Positions 37,122 through 47,593 are shown, counted from the stretch's first letter. The stretch: DNA of 64,000 bases from Kiritimatiellia bacterium (GCA_016929905.1 JAFGHX010000414.1:22031-86030); one strand, 5' to 3'. Numbers and translations are program-made. Notes: generated by a model not told the origin, from the sequence alone.

Positions 37122-38750
37122 GTGGCCAACGACACGACAGACAGGCCAGATGCCGAACCGTCGAAGCGGTTCCAAGGCCGGATGATCGCCTGCGAGGGCA
37201 TCCTGCGCTCCCGGTTCGGCGCACGTCCCTCCAGCGCCGGCGCCGAGGCGCTGCGCGAACTGCGGGCGCGCCAGACCGAACCGCTGGCCGCCGCCAAGCA
37301 ACGGGCAGGAACCCGGGCGCAGGCGCCGCGAAGCCGTCTGCCGGACGCCGCCCGGCCGTGGGGCTGGCGCCTGACGGGCATAGCGGCTGCCCTGTTGGCC
37401 GGGCTCGGCCTCCTGTTCGGGCGCTACGCGGCGCGGCTGCGGCTGGAGGCCGACCGCATGGCGGCCGTTCAACAGCTTGCCGGCAGGGCAACCGTCCAGC
37501 GTGGCAAGGCCCGGCTGCCGCTGCGCGCCGGCCAAGCCCTGTACTGGGACGATCGAATCGTCACGGAGCCCGCCAACAGCGCCGTCCTGGTTTCGTGGGA
37601 TGACGGGAAGACATTGGAGTTGGGCCCGGAGACCGCCGTCGAATTTCGCGCCCGCCCCGCCGCGGAAGCCCGCCAAATCCACGTCTCGGCGGGTATCGTA
37701 ACGGCCGACGTGCCGGACTCGTCCGATGCCCGGCAATGGGTCTGGACAAGCCCGCATGCGGAAGTGCGGGTTGTCGGCACGCGATTCGTCGTGGAAGTCC
37801 GGCCCGCCGCGACACGCGTGGAAACCCAAAGAGGGACCGTGCAGGTGACCAGCAGGCAGAGCGGGCAATCGGCAGCGCTCGCCGCGGGCTCTCAAGCCAT
37901 GGTCGGCCGCGAGCTGGCGGTCGCGGCACGACCTGAATCCGAGCCGCAGACTGCCGGGACGCCGGGTCGCGTCAGGCGCAGTCTGCAGGCGTTGTACACC
38001 TTCACGGAGCGGGGAGGGCGGATTATCCGCGACCGGTCCGGCATGATGCCGGCGCTCGACCTCACGCTCACGGGGCGCGGATACCGATGGGTGCCCGGCG
38101 GCGGGCTGTCCTTCACGGGCCCCGATCATGATACGATCGCCTCCTCGGCCCAGCCGCCTGCCAGGTTGCTGGCCGGCCTGACGGCCGGCGACCAGATCAC
38201 GGTCGAGCTGTGGATACGGCCCGCGGAATCCGTCCAGCGGGGCCCGGCCAGAATCCTCGTCCTGGATGCCCCCCAAGGCCTCTCGAAGGAGTCGGGCGGG
38301 GTGCTCAACTTCGAAGTCAACCACGGCGAAGCCGACACCATGCGGGTCGGCAGTGGAAACATCGTGTTCCGACTCCGCACCTCGACCACCGACTGGGCCA
38401 GCATGATGGGCACAACCGACGAACCGCTCCGAACCGCTGCGCTCAGCTACCATGTCGTGTGCACCTACAGTTCCGGCACCGGCATGCGAATCTATGTGGA
38501 CGGCGACCTCAGGGCGGCCAAGGAGCAGTCCGGCCTCTTCGAAACGACCGGCCCGAACGCCTGGCACCCGAACTGCACGCTGAGCTTGGGTAACCGTACC
38601 GGCCTGCTCGACCGTGACTGGCAGGGCGACATCTACCTGGCGGCCATCTACAGCCGCGCTCTGTCGCCGGCCGAGATTCGACAGAACTATGAGGCCGGCC
38701 AGCCGAACGCCGCGTCTGAAATCCCCCGGCAGTCGTCCGCGCGCGATTAG
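37122..38750 (+). CDS. FecR-domain protein with C-terminal LamG domain
   Basis: TM WRLTGIAAALLAGLGLLFG; FecR HVSAGIVTADVP...WTSPHAEVRVVGTRFVVEV; LamG ITVELWIRPAE...LAAIYSRALSPAEI. Confidence 0.88.
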   Translation: MANDTTDRPDAEPSKRFQGRMIACEGILRSRFGARPSSAGAEALRELRARQTEPLAAAKQRAGTRAQAPRSRLPDAARPWGWRLTGIAAALLAGLGLLFGRYAARLRLEADRMAAVQQLAGRATVQRGKARLPLRAGQALYWDDRIVTEPANSAVLVSWDDGKTLELGPETAVEFRARPAAEARQIHVSAGIVTADVPDSSDARQWVWTSPHAEVRVVGTRFVVEVRPAATRVETQRGTVQVTSRQSGQSAALAAGSQAMVGRELAVAARPESEPQTAGTPGRVRRSLQALYTFTERGGRIIRDRSGMMPALDLTLTGRGYRWVPGGGLSFTGPDHDTIASSAQPPARLLAGLTAGDQITVELWIRPAESVQRGPARILVLDAPQGLSKESGGVLNFEVNHGEADTMRVGSGNIVFRLRTSTTDWASMMGTTDEPLRTAALSYHVVCTYSSGTGMRIYVDGDLRAAKEQSGLFETTGPNAWHPNCTLSLGNRTGLLDRDWQGDIYLAAIYSRALSPAEIRQNYEAGQPNAASEIPRQSSARD

Positions 38751-38944
38751 CGCCTGCTCGGATATATCACACCCACGTGTCGGATATCCGGGCATGTCCA
38801 ACCGGTCCGACCGGCCTATTCCCCCGCCGGAAAAAAGCATGTCATAAACCCTCTGTTCCCCGATCCATCTCTCTGGGAGGGGGAAAAGGCCCGATTTCCT
38901 TCGCAAACAGGCCCGCTTGAGTCAAATCGAACCGGGAGAAGAAC

Positions 38945-41900
38945 ATGAGACAGCCCATTTCCGACCGATCCGTCCGAAATCGTCCGCCTCGTCCCGTCGC
39001 CAGCTTCGGCTCGCCATGGCTTGCCCGAATCCTGCGCCATGAGTTCGCAACGTTGCGGAAGGAGCGGCCGGGCGGCGTGGGAAAATGGCAGCCCGGGACC
39101 GCGGCGCATTTCCCGCGGCCGACGATCCTGCCGATCCTGCTGCTCGGTGTGTCGGTCGCGACCGCGGCCGAGACGCTTGTTCCCATGGGTACCACATGGA
39201 AGTACCACAAGGGTACGACCGAAGCCTCCAACCCGCGCACGGCATGGCGGCAGCCGGACTTCGACGATTCCGCGTGGCCGTCGGCGCAGGCCTCGCTGGG
39301 CTACGGCGAGACGCACATCGCCACCACACTCAGCGACATGCAGGGCACTTACACAACCCTCTTCCTTCGGAAGACGTTCACCCTCGCCGACGCGGCGGCC
39401 GTGACCGACCTGAAGCTGACCGCCGACTACGACGACGGGTTCACCGTGTGGATCAACGGCGAGCAGGTGCTGGCCGTCAACGCGCCGGACGGCACGCCGC
39501 TGCACACCTCCGAGGCGTCCGCCGACCACGAGTCCGGCACCGCGGAGGCATTCGGCGGAGCGCAGCTTGCGTGCGGTCCGGACGACTGCCTCGTCAGCGG
39601 CGAGAACTGCATCGCCGTCCAGGTCTTCAACACGCCGATCACGAGCAGCGACTGCAAGATCGACGTGGGGCTGCTTTCCGTCAAGAAGGTGGCGGACACG
39701 AAGTTCAGCCACGACCGCGGTTTCCATGACGCGTCGTTCTACGTTACCGTTTCGACGGCGACGCCGGGCGCCACTATCCGGTACACGACCAACGGCGCCG
39801 CCCCGTCCGCGACGTACGGGACGGCGGCGGGCACCAACGCGGTCGTGCACATCACGACCACGACCTGCCTGCGCGCCGCCGCATACAAGAGCGGATACGA
39901 TGCCACGGACGTCGACACGCACACCTACATCCTCCTCGCCGATGTGCTCACACAAAGACGCCCCGCCGGCTATCCGTCCGCCTGGGCGCACAACTACCAG
40001 CGCCGCAGTTCGGATCCCCTGGAGACGATCGAGGGCGACTACGACGTGGATCCCGACATCGTCAGCGCCTACGGCTCGAGCATCAGGACCGATCTGCAGT
40101 CCGTGCCGGCCCTGTCCGTGGTTCTGAACAAAGACGACATGTTCAGCACGAGCCGCGGGATCTACATCAACATTCTCAACAGTGGCGCTAACTGGGAACG
40201 GCCCACGTCCGTCGAACTGATCCATCCGAACGGGGACGGGGGGTTCCAGGTCGACTGCGGAATCCGGCTCTCCGGCGCAGGCAGCCGCGAATGGTGCTAC
40301 ACCAAGAAGAAATCGTTCAGCCTGCGGTTCCGCGCCGAGTACGGCGCCTCCCGGCTGAACTACAAGCTCTTTCCGGATTCCCCGATCGAGTCCTTCAACT
40401 ACCTGCGGCTTCGCGCCGGGCTGAACGACCATTGGGCTCTGCACCCGCGGCGCGGCCAGTTCGTCATCGATCAGTTCTGCCGCGACACGCAGCGCGACAT
40501 GGGCTGGCCCTGCGCACACGGCATCTATGTGCACCTCTACATCAACGGCATGTACTGGGGGCTCTATAACCTGACCGAGCGCCCGGACGCCGCTTGGGCG
40601 GAGGAACTCTTCGGCGGGCGGACGGAGGATTACGACGCCCACACAGGCGGGTACTGGTACCGCGTGACCCCGGACCCGTACGAACCCAATGTCTACCCTC
40701 GCATCACGGACGGCGACCCGGTTGCGTTCAACGAGATGATCGCACGCCGCAACAAGGATCTGTCCGCCCTCGCCAACTACCAGGGCCTGGCGCAGTACGT
40801 GGACGTCGCCCAATACGCGGACTACATGCTGCTGAACATGCACAACGGCACCCAGGACTGGGCTCCGTTCCCGGGCGATGCGACCAGCCTGCAGGGCAAG
40901 AACTTCCGCGCCACACGCTGCAGCCGCAATCGCAAACCCGAATCGCCGCTCTGCCAGTATTGGAGCTGGGACGCGGAAGAAAACCTGACGATCCACGGCG
41001 ACTGGAACCGCGACACGACGGACACACTGGGGATAGACCGGCTCCAGGAACACATGCTCGCGAGCCGGGAATACAAGCTCCTGCTCGCCGACCGCACGTA
41101 TCGCCACTGCTTCAACGGCGGAGCACTGGCTCCCGACCAAGTGGTCGCGCGCTACGCCGCCGCGGCCGGCGAGATCGACCGCGCGATCGTGGGGGAGTCC
41201 GCGCGCTGGGGCGATCAGGTCATCGGGTACACGATGTGGGCGGGGCGTGCCGAAGAGTGGCAGCCCTACCTCGATTCCAAAGGCGGCGGCACGCGCTACG
41301 AGTACCCGCCGGTCTCCCGCGACGATGACTGGCGCCCCATGCGCGACTACTTGCTCAACACGCATTACCCCGCGCGGACGTCGAGTCTCGTCTCGCAGCT
41401 CAAGGCCCGCGGGCTGTACCCCAACCTGGCCGCGCCGGGTTTCAGCCGGCACGGCGGTGCGGTCGCGAGCGGATTCAGGCTCACCGTGTCGAACCCGAAC
41501 AGCACGGGCACGATCTACTACACGCTCGACGGAACCGACCCGCGCCGGCCCGGCGGGAGCCGTTCGCCGGGCGGCGTCCAGTACTCGGCGCCGATCGCCC
41601 TCTCCAAGACCACGCACGTCAAGGCGCGGGTCTGGAAGAGCAACAGCACCTGGAGCGCCGTGCACGAGGCCACCTATAACTACACCGCCCACTACGAGAG
41701 GCTGCGCATCACGGAAATCATGTACAACCCGCTCGGCGGCCGCGACTACGAATTCATCGAGATCAAGAACACCGGCACCTCCACCCGCGGACTGTCCGAG
41801 ATGCGCTTCTCCGACGGCCTCCAGTACACCTTCACGCCCGGCGCCGAGCTGGCCGCCGGCGAATTCGCCGTGCTGGTCCAAAACGAAGACGTCTTCACGA

Positions 41901-44900
41901 ACCGGTATCTCGGCGTCAGGGCCTGCGTGCGGGTCTTCGGAAGCTATCGCGGGAAACTCGACAACGGGGGTGAACGTCTCACGCTCTCGGATTGTGACGG
42001 CAACACCGTCGTCTCCGTGACATACAACGACAAGAACGGCTGGCCACGCGAGACAGACGGGGACGGGTTCTCACTCGTGCCGCTGGCCACGGACGGACAG
42101 TATGCGAACGAGGCCGCCAGTGACGCCGCCACCTGGCGCGCGAGCAACCTGATCGGCGGCTCGGCCGGCTACGACGACGGGACGCCCTACCGCGTCCACA
42201 TCAACGAAGCGCTCAGCCACACCGACCTGCCGCAGGTGGACGCCGTCGAGCTGCATAACGCCGGGTCGGCAAGCGTCGATATCGGCGGGTGGTACCTCAG
42301 CGACAGCGACAACGACTACAAGAAGTTCCGCATCCCCGACGGCACAACGCTGGCGGCCGGCGGATACGTCGTGTTCGACGAAGCCGACTTCAACACCGCC
42401 ACGAACAGCCCGGCCTGTTTCGCGCTCAACTCGCATGGCGACGAAATCCATCTCACGCGCTGGGACGCGAACGACAACCTCACCTACCGGGACTCGGTCC
42501 GGTTCGGCGGCGCAGAAAACGGGGTGGCGTTCGGTCGTTACGTCAAGACCGACGGCGATCCGGATTTTGTGGCACAAAGCACCGGGCCCACACTGGGCGT
42601 AGCCAACGCCTACCCGGAGGTGGGCCCGGTCATCATCAACGAGATCATGTACAACCCCGACAAGACCTCCCACCCGTCCGATCTGTCCTACGAATTTATC
42701 GAGCTGCTCAACGTCAGCGGTAGCGCGGTGAGGCTGTATGATCCGGCCAACCCCGGGAACCGCTGGGATCTGGACGGAGCCGTCGACTACACATTTCCGG
42801 CAGGGGCCGAAATCCCCGCCGGCGGCTACGCACTGGTGGTGGCCACCAATGCCGCGGATTTCCGGGCGACGCATAACATTCCCTCCGGCGTCCAGGTGTT
42901 CGGGCCCTATTCCGGCGTCCTGGACAACGGCGGCGAGAGCGTCAAGCTCTGGCGGCCCGACACGCCGGACCCGGACGGCGTGCCCCGCATCCTCGTGGAC
43001 CGCGTGCAGTACAACGACAACAGCCCGTGGCCGGAAAGCGCGGACGGCGACGGGCCGTCGCTGGAGCGGATTGCTCCCAGCCTGTACGGCAACGACCCGG
43101 CCAATTGGTCCGCCAGTCTCGCCGCCGACGGCACCCCCGGCGAGGCGCATTCGGGCGTGCTCGTTCCGAAAACCGCCGGCTGGAAATACCACGACCGCGG
43201 GGAGGACCTCGGCTCAGCCTGGCGCACGACCGCCTATGATGACGGTTCATGGGAAGACGGCAATGCGCCGCTCGGCTATCCCGAGGTGAAAGCCGAAGAT
43301 CCCGCCTGGGACATGGGTACCGAAGTCTCGTACGGCGCCAACGAAAACAACAAACACATCACCACGTACTTCCGCAAGACCTTCCTGTTCGATACGGACA
43401 CGGCGGAAGTCAGCAGGCTGACGCTCAAGGCCAAGTACGACGACGGGTTCGTGGCCTACCTCAACGGCACTGAAGTGGCCAGGTGCGGCATGCCGGCCGG
43501 CACAATCTCGGCCGGAACGCAGGCGACCGGCCCCGCCTCGAGCACCTACGCCGTGATCGGGCTGAATGCCCATATCGGCAAACTCGTGGCCGGCGTCAAC
43601 ACGCTGGCCGTGGAGGTCCACCAGTCCGACCCGACCAGCAGCGATCTGTATGTCGACATGGAACTCTCGTGCGAGCGGAGCCAGTTGCCGGCCGTGGCCA
43701 CACCCCGGTTCACGCCGGCCGACGGGACAGCGTTCGGCAACTCGCTCACCGTCACGATCAGCACGGCGACTGCCGGCGCCACGGTCTTCTACACCATTGA
43801 CGGCAGCTCGCCGGGCGCCGGCTCACCGCACGGCACCGACAGCGTGCAGGTGACGCTCACCGGCGACGCGACGGTGAAGGCTAAGGCGCAAAAATCCGGC
43901 TACAGTGCCAACGAGGCGTGGGCAAGCTACACCCAAATCCTGCCGCAGGCGGCTACCCCCACCATCAGTCCGAACGGCGGCGACTTCTTCGGGTCCGTCG
44001 AGGTCACCCTGGCCACGTCAACGGCCGGCGCGACGATCTTCTATACGCTCGACGGCACCACGCCCACGACCGGCTCGAGCCAGTACGTGGACACCCCGAT
44101 CACGCTCAACGCGAGCGCGACGCTCAAAGCTATCGCCGACGCCGCCGGATACGACCCGAGCGCCGTGGCGAGCGCATCGTTCAACAACACGGCCTTCACG
44201 GCCTACAACGACCTGGCCTGGGAGAGCGGGCAGCTCCAGCAGAACATCACCCTCTACACCCGCAGCCAGAGCGGAACGCTCGTGGATTACGCCACCGGTC
44301 GAACGCTGCCCGCCACGCTCGCCATCAACAGCGGCGGGGCCGGCCCCTATGCGCAGGGCGCGGACGCCGCGGCCGGCACCGACGCCGCCGGCGTGTTCGG
44401 CGGCAAAGTCGATTGTGCCGGCCTGATCAGCTACGGCGCCGACCTGACGCTCACCTTCGGCGGGCTCGACGCCGCAACGCGATACGAAGTCGTTCTGTTC
44501 GGCAACCGGGCCGGATCCGAGAGCTACACCAACCGGCTCACGACCGTCACGATTTCCGGCGCGGACGGGTTCAGCAACAAGAGCACGGCGGGCGCCGACT
44601 TCTCCGGCGCCGCCGACCCGTCCACGCGCATCCGTAACGGCTATAACACGGCCGCCGGCCACGTGGCCCGCTACACGCGTATCGAGCCCGGCGCCGACGG
44701 GACCTTCACGCTTGCGCTGAACGACCCGAGCGGTCAGTTCTACGCCAACGCCGTCGTGCTCGCCACCGCATCCAGCGCAGACGATGTGCTGGTCGCCCGC
44801 GGGGACACCTGGCGCTATCGCAAGGGCACCGCCGAAGCGTCGAGCCCGGTAACGGATTGGCGCACGACCGGGTTCGACGACAGCGGCTGGGACGCCGGCG

Positions 44901-45721
44901 CCGCGCCGTTCGGCTACGGCAGCGTGGGGCCGTTCGGCACGACCCTGGCCGACATGCAGGGCGCCTACACGTGCCTGTTCCTGCGCAAGACGGTCAATCT
45001 CGACAACCCGGCGGCCGTCACGGAGATGACCCTCTCCGCCACCTGCGACGACGGGTTCGTGTTGTGGATCAACGGCGAGGAAGTCGACCGGTTCAACAGG
45101 GGCACGGTCGGCACGCCGATCGCCTACGACGATCTCGCTACGGGCGGCGCCGGCGACCCGCAGCCGTGGACGCTCACCTTGGCGGGCGCCGATCTGCCAG
45201 ACTTGCGCGACGGGGCCAACGTCGTCGCGTTGCAGGTGTTCAACATCAAGCCGCTCAGCAGCGACCTGATGATCGATCTCGACCTCTCCGTTGTGCGCAC
45301 CACCTTGCCCGTGGCGGACGATTCCGATCAGGACAGCCTGCGCGACGACTGGGAAGCGGCCAACCTGGGCGGGACGAGCAGTTCCGCCGAGAACGATCCC
45401 GACGGCGACGGGTTGAGCAACCTGGAGGAGTACATCGCGGGCACAAGCCCGATGGACGACACCAAGTACTTGGACGTGCAAGTGGCACTGCAGGGCGGCG
45501 CCATCGTGGTCTCCTTCACCACCATCGAGGCGACCGGCACCGGCTACGACGGCGTCAGTCGCCACTACGCGCTGGAGGCCTGCCCCGGATTCGACGGCTC
45601 GGACGCCTGGGCGGCTGTGCCGGGCTATGAAGACATCCTCGGCTCAGGCCACACGGCAACGTACACCAACACCAACTCGAGCGCGGACATGTGCTACCGA
45701 GCCCGCGTCTGGCTGGAGTAG
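38945..45721 (+). CDS. Large exported protein: CotH-like kinase domain, lamin-tail domains, chitobiase-C-like domains, three jelly-roll-like modules, C-terminal TSP3-like Ca-binding motif
   Basis: CotH region WCYTKKKSFSLRFRAEYGASRLNYKLFPD...GMYWGLYNLTERPD; lamin-tail RITEIMYNPLGGRDYEFIEIKN and VIINEIMYNP; DQDSLRDDWEAANLGG...DPDGDGLSNLEEYIAGTSP. Confidence 0.9.
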   Translation: MRQPISDRSVRNRPPRPVASFGSPWLARILRHEFATLRKERPGGVGKWQPGTAAHFPRPTILPILLLGVSVATAAETLVPMGTTWKYHKGTTEASNPRTAWRQPDFDDSAWPSAQASLGYGETHIATTLSDMQGTYTTLFLRKTFTLADAAAVTDLKLTADYDDGFTVWINGEQVLAVNAPDGTPLHTSEASADHESGTAEAFGGAQLACGPDDCLVSGENCIAVQVFNTPITSSDCKIDVGLLSVKKVADTKFSHDRGFHDASFYVTVSTATPGATIRYTTNGAAPSATYGTAAGTNAVVHITTTTCLRAAAYKSGYDATDVDTHTYILLADVLTQRRPAGYPSAWAHNYQRRSSDPLETIEGDYDVDPDIVSAYGSSIRTDLQSVPALSVVLNKDDMFSTSRGIYINILNSGANWERPTSVELIHPNGDGGFQVDCGIRLSGAGSREWCYTKKKSFSLRFRAEYGASRLNYKLFPDSPIESFNYLRLRAGLNDHWALHPRRGQFVIDQFCRDTQRDMGWPCAHGIYVHLYINGMYWGLYNLTERPDAAWAEELFGGRTEDYDAHTGGYWYRVTPDPYEPNVYPRITDGDPVAFNEMIARRNKDLSALANYQGLAQYVDVAQYADYMLLNMHNGTQDWAPFPGDATSLQGKNFRATRCSRNRKPESPLCQYWSWDAEENLTIHGDWNRDTTDTLGIDRLQEHMLASREYKLLLADRTYRHCFNGGALAPDQVVARYAAAAGEIDRAIVGESARWGDQVIGYTMWAGRAEEWQPYLDSKGGGTRYEYPPVSRDDDWRPMRDYLLNTHYPARTSSLVSQLKARGLYPNLAAPGFSRHGGAVASGFRLTVSNPNSTGTIYYTLDGTDPRRPGGSRSPGGVQYSAPIALSKTTHVKARVWKSNSTWSAVHEATYNYTAHYERLRITEIMYNPLGGRDYEFIEIKNTGTSTRGLSEMRFSDGLQYTFTPGAELAAGEFAVLVQNEDVFTNRYLGVRACVRVFGSYRGKLDNGGERLTLSDCDGNTVVSVTYNDKNGWPRETDGDGFSLVPLATDGQYANEAASDAATWRASNLIGGSAGYDDGTPYRVHINEALSHTDLPQVDAVELHNAGSASVDIGGWYLSDSDNDYKKFRIPDGTTLAAGGYVVFDEADFNTATNSPACFALNSHGDEIHLTRWDANDNLTYRDSVRFGGAENGVAFGRYVKTDGDPDFVAQSTGPTLGVANAYPEVGPVIINEIMYNPDKTSHPSDLSYEFIELLNVSGSAVRLYDPANPGNRWDLDGAVDYTFPAGAEIPAGGYALVVATNAADFRATHNIPSGVQVFGPYSGVLDNGGESVKLWRPDTPDPDGVPRILVDRVQYNDNSPWPESADGDGPSLERIAPSLYGNDPANWSASLAADGTPGEAHSGVLVPKTAGWKYHDRGEDLGSAWRTTAYDDGSWEDGNAPLGYPEVKAEDPAWDMGTEVSYGANENNKHITTYFRKTFLFDTDTAEVSRLTLKAKYDDGFVAYLNGTEVARCGMPAGTISAGTQATGPASSTYAVIGLNAHIGKLVAGVNTLAVEVHQSDPTSSDLYVDMELSCERSQLPAVATPRFTPADGTAFGNSLTVTISTATAGATVFYTIDGSSPGAGSPHGTDSVQVTLTGDATVKAKAQKSGYSANEAWASYTQILPQAATPTISPNGGDFFGSVEVTLATSTAGATIFYTLDGTTPTTGSSQYVDTPITLNASATLKAIADAAGYDPSAVASASFNNTAFTAYNDLAWESGQLQQNITLYTRSQSGTLVDYATGRTLPATLAINSGGAGPYAQGADAAAGTDAAGVFGGKVDCAGLISYGADLTLTFGGLDAATRYEVVLFGNRAGSESYTNRLTTVTISGADGFSNKSTAGADFSGAADPSTRIRNGYNTAAGHVARYTRIEPGADGTFTLALNDPSGQFYANAVVLATASSADDVLVARGDTWRYRKGTAEASSPVTDWRTTGFDDSGWDAGAAPFGYGSVGPFGTTLADMQGAYTCLFLRKTVNLDNPAAVTEMTLSATCDDGFVLWINGEEVDRFNRGTVGTPIAYDDLATGGAGDPQPWTLTLAGADLPDLRDGANVVALQVFNIKPLSSDLMIDLDLSVVRTTLPVADDSDQDSLRDDWEAANLGGTSSSAENDPDGDGLSNLEEYIAGTSPMDDTKYLDVQVALQGGAIVVSFTTIEATGTGYDGVSRHYALEACPGFDGSDAWAAVPGYEDILGSGHTATYTNTNSSADMCYRARVWLE

Positions 45722-45781
45722 GTGCGCGAGGCGGAAATGGAGAGTTGTCTCTGTCTCCCGCTCCCACCGCAGATCCAACGG

Positions 45782-45823
45782 CTAGCCCGAACATTGCACC
45801 AATAGGTGCAATGTCTGGGCTAG
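45782..45823. repeat. Strong 19-nt-arm inverted repeat
   Basis: CTAGCCCGAACATTGCACC-AATA-GGTGCAATGTCTGGGCTAG; 17 Watson-Crick pairs, one G-U, one mismatch. Confidence 0.9.
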
Positions 45824-45934
45824 AGTAATGCCCCCTCAGGTTCTGCTTGTTTGACGCAACATTTGTAAGGGCCGCGCCTGTAAAATTCTGTATTTTGGGC
45901 TTGCAGACTCCAAAAGTATCACTATTATGGAGTT

Positions 45935-47077
45935 ATGTATTCCAGAATCAACAGAATTAATGTCAATTCGAGCTGGTTTGTGTTCGGACCGCGGGGCACG
46001 GGCAAGACATTCTGGCTCAGGCACACATTCCCGGACGCGGTCTATGTGGACCTGTTGGAGGCGCGGACCTGTACGCAACTTCTGGCGGATCCACAGCGGC
46101 TGGGCGAGCGAATTGCGCCTGGATCCAGCGGGCCGGTCATCATTGATGAGATCCAACGGGCACCGGCATTGCTGGACGAAGTGCATCGGTTGAGCGAGGC
46201 GCGCGGACTTCGATTTCTCCTTACAGGCAGCAGCCCACGAAAACTGCGCCGGGCTGGCACAAACCTTCTTGCCGGGCGGGCCCTGACCCATCAGTTCTTT
46301 CCACTGACAGCGGCTGAACTGGGCGAGGATTTCGATCTGGAGCGAGCCGTCCGGATCGGGATGCTGCCGACGCTTTACGACCCGGAGAAGCAGGTTGACC
46401 CGGATGCCTATCTGGCGAGCTACGTGCAGACCTATCTACGGGAAGAAATAGTGGCTGAGGGGTTGACTCGGCAGGCGGGTGCGTTCGCTCGTTTCCTGGA
46501 GGCTGCCAGTTTTTCGCAGGCGCAGGTTCTGAACGTCTCCGAGATAGCTCGGGAATGCTCGGTTCACCGCAAGCTTGTCGAGAGTTACTTTGGGATCTTG
46601 GAGGACCTGCTCATTGGCATTCGGCTGCCGGTTTTCGAGCGGCATGCGAAGCGCCGGCTGACCCATCACCCGAAATTCTATCTTTTCGATGCCGGCGTTT
46701 ACCGCGCGGCGCGGCCGCGTGGCCCGCTCGACGCGCCGGAGCAAATCGACGGTGCGGCCCTCGAGACGTTGGCGTTCCAGGAGCTGCGTGCGGTCAATCA
46801 CAACCTGGGGCTGGACTACACTCTCCACTACTGGCGAACCCCCGGAGGCATGGAAGTGGACTTTGTTCTGTACGGCCCACGCGGTATTGTAGCCTTCGAG
46901 GTCAAGCGCAGCCGCCGCATCCGTGGACACGACCTGCGCGGGCTGCGCGCGTTTATCGCCGACTATCCGATGGCCAAGGGGTACATCCTCTACGGCGGGG
47001 AGCAGAGGCGCCACTTCGACGGCGTGACCGCAATCCCCGTTGGCGACGCCCTCCTTTCACTGGCCGAACTGCTCTGA
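45935..47077 (+). CDS. AAA ATPase with DUF4143-type C-terminal domain
   Basis: Walker A VFGPRGTGKTFWL, Walker B VIIDEIQRAP, RFLLTGSSPRKL, C-terminal GMEVDFVLYGPRGIVAFEVKRS. Confidence 0.95.
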   Translation: MYSRINRINVNSSWFVFGPRGTGKTFWLRHTFPDAVYVDLLEARTCTQLLADPQRLGERIAPGSSGPVIIDEIQRAPALLDEVHRLSEARGLRFLLTGSSPRKLRRAGTNLLAGRALTHQFFPLTAAELGEDFDLERAVRIGMLPTLYDPEKQVDPDAYLASYVQTYLREEIVAEGLTRQAGAFARFLEAASFSQAQVLNVSEIARECSVHRKLVESYFGILEDLLIGIRLPVFERHAKRRLTHHPKFYLFDAGVYRAARPRGPLDAPEQIDGAALETLAFQELRAVNHNLGLDYTLHYWRTPGGMEVDFVLYGPRGIVAFEVKRSRRIRGHDLRGLRAFIADYPMAKGYILYGGEQRRHFDGVTAIPVGDALLSLAELL

Positions 47078-47131
47078 GCGACGATCGTTGCGTGCGTCGA
47101 AATGCAAAACGTCAGGGGACGCCCGGCCGCT

Positions 47132-47593
47132 TCAATCGACAATTCCACGTGGTTCATACGGAACGAACTGCTCCAGCCGGCCCGACATCTGCCTGGGCTC
47201 CGGGGTGGGGACCTCGCCGTGGCTGGTCTTCAGCGGCCGGCGCGGATCGTAGAAGTGGAGGAAGAAGGCGAGCCGAAGATCCTCCCACTCCGGCGCCTCG
47301 GATGCATCCATGGCACCTCGCCCGTTGAGGGTCAGGAAGGTCAATTGATGGGGCGATTCATCGCTGCCCGGCTGGCCGAAATCGTCCACTCGGAACGGCT
47401 CGTCGACATTCCTGACCAACACCTCGATCAGCGCGATCGACGACAGCTCCCGCTTGACCGCCTTCTTCGCCTTGCGCCGCTTCCAGAACGACAGGCGCGT
47501 TCCCGCATACTTCACGGCCATGGCGCGTTGCAGCAGCGCCTTGGTGTAAGGCACGTCATAGACCCCAAGCACCTCGATCTCACACTCCGGCAT
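47132..47593 (-). CDS. Hypothetical protein
   Basis: ORF with plausible start MPECEIEVLGVYDVPYTKALLQRAMAVKYAG; upstream extension overlaps a dispersed hairpin repeat. Confidence 0.55.
   Translation of the reverse strand: MPECEIEVLGVYDVPYTKALLQRAMAVKYAGTRLSFWKRRKAKKAVKRELSSIALIEVLVRNVDEPFRVDDFGQPGSDESPHQLTFLTLNGRGAMDASEAPEWEDLRLAFFLHFYDPRRPLKTSHGEVPTPEPRQMSGRLEQFVPYEPRGIVD

Noticed and set aside
37074-38906. 610-aa minus-strand ORF
   Set aside because: Antisense to FecR-LamG gene; no domain.
38816-41881. 1021-aa minus-strand ORF
   Set aside because: Antisense to the CotH/lamin-tail gene, which has clear domains on the plus strand.
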